Part shown: positions 14,438 to 19,236 of the stretch, one piece after another | How the letters are laid out: every line of letters starts with the position of its first letter | Numbering within the stretch: position 1 is the first letter of the stretch | DNA from: Clostridia bacterium UC5.1-1C12 | GTDB taxonomy: Bacteria > Bacillota_I > Bacilli_A > Erysipelotrichales > Erysipelotrichaceae | Reading direction: 5' to 3' | Assembly (NCBI GenBank): GCA_001305055.1 | Contig: BBZX01000016.1 | Coordinates: forward strand, 1-19,236 | DNA length: 19,236 nt | Program-made: the position numbers and the translations under genes | The notes under the pieces: generated by a model | The model's input: only the letters and a program-made list of their open reading frames with translations | What the model was told of the DNA's origin: nothing | Databases searched by the model: none

Positions 14438-14656
14438 ATGCTGACCGGAAAAGACAAGATTGAAATTAAAAAACCTCAATATCTCATTTTTGTTGAGATT
14501 GATGATAATAGGGCAGCTGAACTATTACTAAGCGATGAACAGAGGGAGCTAATAGCTATGTTTATTAATGGCGTGTGTGATTATAATTTGAACTGTGGAC
14601 CGGAGCTGCATGTAGAAAAATGGAGATGCGAAAATGGTACTGACCGAAAAGGATAA
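14438..14656 (+). CDS. Small hypothetical protein
   Basis: 72 aa, acidic, no recognised domain. Its first codons (CTGACCGGAAAAGACAAGAT) nearly repeat those of the next gene (CTGACCGAAAAGGATAAGAT), as if 5' ends were duplicated. It overlaps the next gene by 23 bases. The start four bases after the previous stop points to coupled translation. Confidence 0.5.
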   Translation: MLTGKDKIEIKKPQYLIFVEIDDNRAAELLLSDEQRELIAMFINGVCDYNLNCGPELHVEKWRCENGTDRKG

Positions 14657-15118
14657 GATTGAGCAGTTCAAGCGTGACTTACGCAGCTATACATACCATC
14701 AAAAGAAAGCAATGGAGATTGATGAAAAGCTAGAAGAGCTCTCTGTTAAGATGCAGGGAGTAAGCTCACCAGCATTTAAAAATACCGTATTAGAGAATGC
14801 CGGTAATCCCTATGGGGAAAGAAAACTTGAACTGCTGATGGAAGAAGGCGAGCTGGTCAAGGAGCGTAATAAGCATCTAACAGAAATTCAAAGGATAGAC
14901 GAAGCTTTAAAATTAATTGATGAAAATCAGCGAAAGATTCTTATTGATATTTACATCAAGAGAAGAAGTTTGACGCAATAGCTTTAGCAAATTACTGTAG
15001 TAATCGTAAGCTTACATATGATGTGAATACATACATAAGTTACATAATTACTAAAATAAAAATTGTAAGTTTGCGGTCAGTACGCAAAAAAACGTGTTAT
15101 TATGATAGCATGAATTAG
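14634..15118 (+). CDS. RinA/ArpU-like late transcription regulator (one frameshift)
   Basis: Restored to 161 aa. The N-terminal part is a long charged helical stretch (EQFKRDLRSYTYHQKKAMEI, later RKLELLMEEGELVKERNKHL). It is followed by a sigma-70-region-4-like section: EIQRIDEALKLIDENQRKIL, then IYIKRRKFDAIALANYCSNR once one A is added near 14966. Such proteins sit just before the terminase genes and turn on late transcription. As written the frame stops at 14981 (SLTQ*). The position next to terS supports the role; the family call is from architecture, not a search. Confidence 0.7.
15071..15100 (+). promoter_or_regulatory. Possible late promoter
   Basis: TTGCGG (15071-15076), an 18-base spacer and TGTTAT (15095-15100) lie inside the end of the regulator gene and face the terminase genes. 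TATTAT at 15098 would need a 21-base spacer. A weak match, as expected for a promoter needing an activator. Confidence 0.3.
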
Positions 15119-15262
15119 CAAGGAACAGTTCTCCCCCATATTACTTGCCTTGCTGATTCTCAAAATTACATAGCAATAGAGACTCTACGGAGCCTATTGC
15201 GTAAAAGCATCTATATCGGCTATATACTGAAATGTGTATGGTACGGGCATAGGTGCTTTTAT
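15117..15262 (+). ncRNA. Three-hairpin structured leader or packaging element before terS
   Basis: Hairpin A: AGCAAGG (15117-15123) with CCTTGCT (15148-15154). Hairpin B: GCAATAG (15173-15179) with CTATTGC (15194-15200), with an inner CTC/GAG stem closing a UACG tetraloop of the stable UNCG type. Hairpin C: AAAAGCATCTAT (15203-15214) with ATAGGTGCTTTT (15249-15260), one G.U pair, containing an inner 8-bp stem (15220-15227 with 15234-15241). No gene lies in 15119-15292. It could be an mRNA leader controlling late genes or a cos/pac-type DNA site. Hairpin C ends in TTTT and might partly terminate. Confidence 0.5.
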
Positions 15263-15292
15263 TTTACCAAAACGACAATAGGAGGTGATGAC

Positions 15293-15706
15293 ATGGCAAA
15301 ATATGATTACTGGATCAGCAACGATGGATTGCAGCTGATTGCCGGTTGGGCCCGTTCAGGCTTAACTGATGAGCAGATAGCACACAATATGAATATTGCC
15401 GTGTCAACCCTCTATGAATGGAAAAAGCGATATTCGGAGATTTCGGAGGCCTTAAAAAAGAACAAAGAGGCAGCTGATATGGAAGTGGAGAACGCCCTTT
15501 ATAAACGAGCCGTCGGTTATCGATACACTGAAACGACAAAAGAAGATGGCGTTGTGACAAAGGAAGTATCAAAAGAAGTAGGCCCGGATGTAGGTGCCAT
15601 ATGCTTTTGGCTGAAGAACCGGCAGCCGGATAAGTGGCGGGACAAGCAGGAAATACAGAACAGCGGAAACATGGACTTTAATGTAACAATCAAGGTGGTT
15701 GAGTAA
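15293..15706 (+). CDS. terS: Terminase small subunit
   Basis: 137 aa. Recognises phage DNA and feeds it to the large subunit. Residues 24-47 form the DNA-binding helix-turn-helix (LTDEQIAHNMNIAVSTLYEW), followed by ALYKRAVGYRYTE, and PDVGAICFWLKNRQPDKWRD, a signature of this terminase family. I chose ATG 15293 because AGGAGGTGATGAC precedes it perfectly; an upstream open frame to 15197 only covers the hairpin region. It ends TAATG with the large subunit. Confidence 0.92.
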   Translation: MAKYDYWISNDGLQLIAGWARSGLTDEQIAHNMNIAVSTLYEWKKRYSEISEALKKNKEAADMEVENALYKRAVGYRYTETTKEDGVVTKEVSKEVGPDVGAICFWLKNRQPDKWRDKQEIQNSGNMDFNVTIKVVE

Positions 15707-17049
15707 TGAATATCGAGATCACCAAGAAGCAACAGCTATTTATAGAATCACAGGCATTTGAGACATTGTACGGAGGAGCTGCCGGCGGCGGTAAATCCTA
15801 TGGGCAGTTAATTGATGCCTTTTTATATGCGTTGAAATATCCAACAAGTAAGCAACTTGTATTAAGGCGGACTTTCCCAGAGCTTGAAAAGTCACTGATC
15901 CGTGTATCGTTAGGTATGTATCCTGCTGAGGTTGCTAAGTACAATTCAGGGAATCATGTGTGGACATTTAAAAATGGTTCGTTGATTGATTTTGCTTATT
16001 GTGATAACGAGAACGATGTGTACAAGTACCAATCCGCGGAATATGATGTGATTCGTTTTGATGAGCTGACACATTTCACCGAAACCATGTACACCTATTT
16101 ATTAAGCCGAATCCGTGGTGCAAACAACTTCCCAAAGTATTGCAAGAGTTCTACAAACCCCGGCGGTATTGGTCATACATGGGTGAAGGCAAGATTCATT
16201 GATATTGGGCCACCCATGCAGCTTCATGAGTTCAAAGGAGGATCACGGCAGTTCATTCCTTCACTTGTTACCGAGAATAAATTTTTAATGGAATCTGATC
16301 CTGGTTATCTTGAACGATTGGAAAATTTAAGTGAATCAGAGAAACAAAAGCTGCGATATGGAAATTGGGACATCTTCGAGGGGCAGTATTTCGATGAGTT
16401 CAGCCGAGAGATTCATGTGTGCAGACCTTTTGATATACCGCCACACTGGAAACGATACTTTATGATGGACTATGGCTTAGATATGCTCGCTGGTTATTGG
16501 ATTGCTATGGATACACAAAATCACGCTTATGTGTATAAAGAGGTGTATGAGAGTAATCTTATTATCAGCGCGGCGGCAGAACGCATAAAAGCGTGCAATG
16601 GTAACGATAAGATATACAGTTACTTAGCACCGCCCGACTTGTTCAATCGGCGTCAGGAGAGCGGAAAAAGCGTTGCTGACATATTCAGTGAGCATGGTAT
16701 TGCATTGTTAAAAACATCTAACAAGCGTGTGAATGGTTGGCTTGCAGTAAAAGAGTGGATCAAACCGTATAAGGATGAAACAGAGACTTTGACAAGTGCT
16801 TTAAAGATATTTCCTGGCTGTGTGAATCTGATCCGAACGCTGCCGGCAGTGCTGCGTGATCCAAAAAACTATGACGATGTAGCGAATGAACCCCATGAAC
16901 TGACACACGCACCTGATGCATTAAGAGGCTTCTGCGTAAGCCATACATCACCGACAAGAGGGATTCAGCAGCCTAAGGCATATAATTTTGATTTCGAGAA
17001 ACCTAAGAAGAAACCGGGAGGACAAGGCACGAAGTCACGTGCGATATAA
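15706..17049 (+). CDS. terL: Terminase large subunit
   Basis: 447 aa, complete. ATP-driven packaging motor and nuclease. Walker A is GGAAGGGKS (23-31, Lys30), Walker B VIRFDE (Asp119-Glu120), and the coupling region contains SSTNPGG (148-154). The nuclease domain begins with MMDYGLD (Asp255) and ends with the conserved HAPDALRGF near 409-417. Coupled to terS by a TAATG overlap. No disruption across 1.3 kb, which matters when judging the frameshifts elsewhere. Confidence 0.96.
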   Translation: MNIEITKKQQLFIESQAFETLYGGAAGGGKSYGQLIDAFLYALKYPTSKQLVLRRTFPELEKSLIRVSLGMYPAEVAKYNSGNHVWTFKNGSLIDFAYCDNENDVYKYQSAEYDVIRFDELTHFTETMYTYLLSRIRGANNFPKYCKSSTNPGGIGHTWVKARFIDIGPPMQLHEFKGGSRQFIPSLVTENKFLMESDPGYLERLENLSESEKQKLRYGNWDIFEGQYFDEFSREIHVCRPFDIPPHWKRYFMMDYGLDMLAGYWIAMDTQNHAYVYKEVYESNLIISAAAERIKACNGNDKIYSYLAPPDLFNRRQESGKSVADIFSEHGIALLKTSNKRVNGWLAVKEWIKPYKDETETLTSALKIFPGCVNLIRTLPAVLRDPKNYDDVANEPHELTHAPDALRGFCVSHTSPTRGIQQPKAYNFDFEKPKKKPGGQGTKSRAI

Positions 17050-17051
17050 AC

Positions 17052-17288
17052 ATGGAAATACTAACTATACTGACAACGGTAGCCGCAGGAGCTGCCTTTT
17101 TATTTGCGTATCGTAAAGGATTAAGAGACGGATTATCACTCAACAAAAGCGAAATCAAGACAGCGCTTGAACCCTTGTTTAAACCTCCTAAGAAACAAGA
17201 GACGAAAGAGCAGCGACGTGCTAAGACAATCGCACAAAATATAGAAAATTATACCGGTAGCGCAGAAGGGCAGGTGAAAGTTAAATGA
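17052..17288 (+). CDS. Small N-terminally anchored protein between TerL and portal
   Basis: 78 aa. One hydrophobic segment near the N-terminus (ILTILTTVAAGAAFLFAY) is followed by a basic, Lys/Glu-rich tail. It starts two bases after the TerL stop and ends in an ATGA overlap with the portal gene, so it is cotranslated with packaging genes. Small proteins in this slot are frequent in phages of this type; I know of no assigned role. Confidence 0.55.
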   Translation: MEILTILTTVAAGAAFLFAYRKGLRDGLSLNKSEIKTALEPLFKPPKKQETKEQRRAKTIAQNIENYTGSAEGQVKVK

Positions 17289-18910
17289 ATGATGAGTTAG
17301 CACAGAAGATATGGGAGCTGTATCAGAAAGGTGTAGACCATCATAACAAGATGGCTCTATATTCCAAGACCACACAAGCCTATGACTTCTATGAGGATAG
17401 ACAGTGGGTAGGCGTTGAAGCAGGCGGTGAAACATTGCCCTTTTACAACTTTATCAAACCGGTCGTTAAATACAAAACCGCCTCAATCGCCATGAATGAA
17501 ATGGCTATCGTCTATACTCCGCTAGAATCCGATGAGGTTTCAGCAGGCGTGCGAGACACTCAATAGATATGCTGAAAAGCAATGGGAAAAGCTGAAAATG
17601 GCTACTCTTGCATGGGACTTGGTAAAAGCAGGCAATATTGCTGGGGATAGTTACATTTATTTTTATGACGGCGGCAACAAGGCACAGATCATTGACAATA
17701 CAAACATCTATTTAGGTGATGAGCAGCTGGCAGATATACAAAAGCAGCCGTATATCTTGATCAGCGAGCGATTAAGAGTGGAGGATGTTAAGAAAAACGC
17801 TGAAACTAACGGAATTGATCCTGATGAGATCACCAGTGATGAGCAGGAACATCAGACAAACAAACCGATTGAGGTCAAGGATGATAACGGAAAATGTACG
17901 TCTATACTGAAGCTGTGGAAAGAAGATGGCATTGTACATTTTTGCAGGGCCACAAAAAATGTAGTCTATGAGCCTGATACAGCGATTGATGGCTTGACGT
18001 TTTATCCGGTAGCAGGCTTTGTTGTCGAGCAGCTGCATAATTCAGCCCGAGGCAACGGCGAAGTAAGGCCATTGATCCCAAATCAGATTGAGGTCAATAA
18101 AACACTGTATCGACGTTCAAGCGCTGTAAAAACAGCTGCTTTTCCGCAGATTGTTTATGATTCAGAGCGTATTGATAATCCGGAAATGATTGGCGAAGCA
18201 GGAACCGCTTTAGAAGTGCATGGCAGCGTAGTATCTGTAAAAGACATGATCGCATACTTGCAGCCGAACGGTATTAGCAACGATGCAAAGGTGCTGGGCG
18301 ATGAGATGTTACAGACAACCAAAGACCTTGCCGGTGCCGGTGATGCAGCACTCGGACAGATCAACCCAGAACAGGCATCAGGTAATGCCATTATTGCAGT
18401 ACGAGATCAGGCAGCGATACCGTTAAACGAATCCATAAGCAACTATAAACAGTGCATTGAGGATATCGCAAACATTTGGTACAGCCTTTGGGTGGCCTAT
18501 AACGTAAACGGCATGGAAGTCACCATCACCGATGAAAACGGTCAAGAGCAGCAAGCGGTGATCGATGCGGAAACTTTAAAGGAGCTTCAGGTCAATGTGC
18601 GTGTCGATGTATCACAGGCGAACCCATACAGCCGATATGCGCAGGAAAGTCACTGGAAAATCTGTTCATGAATCAACAATTGAGCTTTGAGGAGTATATC
18701 AATGCTTTAGATGATAGTTCCTCTGTACCAAAGAATAAAATGCTCGCAGTTATCGAAAAGCGAAAACAGCAGCAAGAAAATGAGCTGATGATGCAGAACC
18801 AACAGCTGCAGGCACAGAACCAGCAATTAAATGAGTACGTCAATCAAGTAGCTCAGCAATTAGGCTATCAAGGAGGTGAGCAGGATGTCGTGCAGCAAAT
18901 GCCAATGTGA
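17285..18910 (+). CDS. Portal protein (two frameshifts)
   Basis: Dodecameric DNA gateway of the capsid. Restored to 542 aa, normal for SPP1-type portals. It begins ELAQKIWELYQKGVDHHNKM, continues with FYNFIKPVVKYKTASIAMNE, and in the middle has LIPNQIEVNKTLYRRSSAVK, typical of the family. The C-terminus is a Gln-rich coiled coil (MMQNQQLQAQNQQLNEYVNQ). Near 17548 two bases appear lost from GTGTGC, restoring VSAGVCETLNRY, and near 18648 one A lost from AAAA, restoring AQEKSLENLFMNQ. As written it breaks into three frames. ATG 17285 overlaps the previous gene's end. Confidence 0.9.
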
Positions 18911-19055
18911 AATGAGGATCATCAAAGCAGAAAACGTGATCCGCAACGGTAAATTATTTGTTGATCATCATGTCAAGTGCATCAATCCACAGTGTGCGGA
19001 TTATGACAAGGTGCAGATCATCAGCAATGAGCAGCCAGTAACGATCAGTAATTAA
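18885..19055 (+). CDS. Small zinc-ribbon protein after portal
   Basis: 56 aa. MSCSKCQCEMRI carries a CxxCxC knuckle and CINPQC a second Cys pair, so it probably binds one zinc ion. Starts inside the portal 3' end with AAGGAGGTGAGCAGG directly before the ATG, a very strong site. A terminator follows its stop. Comparable tiny zinc ribbons often sit after the portal gene in Firmicute phages (from memory); function unknown. Confidence 0.7.
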   Translation: MSCSKCQCEMRIIKAENVIRNGKLFVDHHVKCINPQCADYDKVQIISNEQPVTISN

Positions 19056-19073
19056 GCGCTAAGGCGCTTTTTA
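19054..19073 (+). terminator. Intrinsic terminator after the packaging genes
   Basis: AAGCGC (19054-19059), loop TAAG, GCGCTT (19064-19069), then TTTAT. The stem begins in the stop codon of the zinc-ribbon gene. It probably reduces expression of packaging genes relative to the scaffold and capsid genes, or resets transcription before them. Confidence 0.75.
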
Positions 19074-19116
19074 TATCGCATTGAATAGCGTAAAAATCAG
19101 GAGGATAACAGAAAAC

Positions 19117-19236
19117 ATGGAAGAATTATTAGAAACAAGCGTAGAAATGCAGGAGGTCGCTGAACCTGAAACATCACAAGTCGAAGAGACACAGACAGAA
19201 CCGGTAGTAGAACAGGCGGAAACAGAGGAAGTCGCT
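19117..19236 (+). CDS. Start of acidic protein, probable capsid scaffold (partial)
   Basis: The first 40 codons run to the window edge without a stop. The sequence is extremely rich in Glu, Thr, Val and Gln (EELLETSVEMQEVAEPETSQ), the usual low-complexity N-terminus of scaffolding proteins located between portal and major capsid genes. GGAGG lies 12 bases before the ATG. The call rests on composition and position only. Confidence 0.6.
   Translation, partial: MEELLETSVEMQEVAEPETSQVEETQTEPVVEQAETEEVA

Noticed and set aside
17136..17435. Minus-strand open frame opposite the TerL-portal junction
   Set aside because: It overlaps two supported plus-strand genes, and its Cys/His/Leu-rich composition is what an antisense frame gives.
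17530..17570. Programmed ribosomal frameshift in the portal gene
   Set aside because: No slippery heptamer or following stem is visible, portals are not known for this, and the same kind of break occurs in many unrelated genes of the window.
1..19236. CRISPR arrays, tRNA genes or insertion sequences
   Set aside because: I saw no regularly spaced repeats, no cloverleaf with a TTC loop, and no transposase or terminal inverted repeats.

Overview
The window is the left two-thirds of a temperate, tailed (Caudoviricetes, probably siphovirus-like) prophage in a low-GC Gram-positive host. The pointers to a Firmicute are AT-rich codon use, AAAGGAGG-type ribosome binding sites, TTGACA/TATAAT promoters with 17-base spacers and intrinsic terminators. 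The order is the standard one for such phages: integrase, lysogeny switch, early region, recombination/replication, small hypothetical genes, late regulator, terminase, portal, scaffold start. I cannot name the host genus from sequence alone.

Layout. 1-165: integrase-proximal attachment region with tandem TTTTGTAGGA repeats. 166-1242 (-): tyrosine integrase. 1243-1556: no protein gene; instead a promoter/repeat cluster, a candidate terminator-ended small RNA and a second, better supported structured RNA with its own strong promoter. 1557-3087 (-): a DUF3800 gene downstream of the CI-type repressor, probably one operon. 3120-3243: divergent switch with two consensus promoters and two palindromic operators. 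3271-5642: Cro-like gene, small early genes, a minus-strand wHTH/membrane moron and a membrane-anchored glucosaminidase-like protein. 5639-9020: DUF1071 annealing-type protein, HNH nuclease, NinB-like protein, RusA resolvase, DnaD-like initiator. 9017-11723: SNF2-type helicase, DNA methyltransferase, SSB. 11747-14656: small hypothetical proteins. 14634-15118: RinA/ArpU-like late regulator. 15117-15262: three consecutive hairpins before the terminase genes. 15293-19236: TerS, TerL, small membrane protein, portal, zinc-ribbon protein, terminator, start of an acidic scaffold-like protein.

The most interesting locus is 1431-2320: a compact RNA of about 105 nt, driven by its own promoter, lies tail-to-tail with a DUF3800 gene, and the RNA's terminator hairpin contains the DUF3800 stop codon. 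DUF3800 genes are known to occur next to conserved structured RNAs, so this may be a protein-RNA module carried as lysogenic cargo, perhaps for defence (inference).

A caution applies everywhere. Fourteen genes are broken by about 21 small indels, 17 of them apparent single-base losses, mostly in homopolymers, and each family is restored by one base change. Long genes such as TerL, helicase, methyltransferase and integrase are untouched. This looks like unpolished sequence rather than prophage decay. I therefore give restored spans for those genes and state each break.
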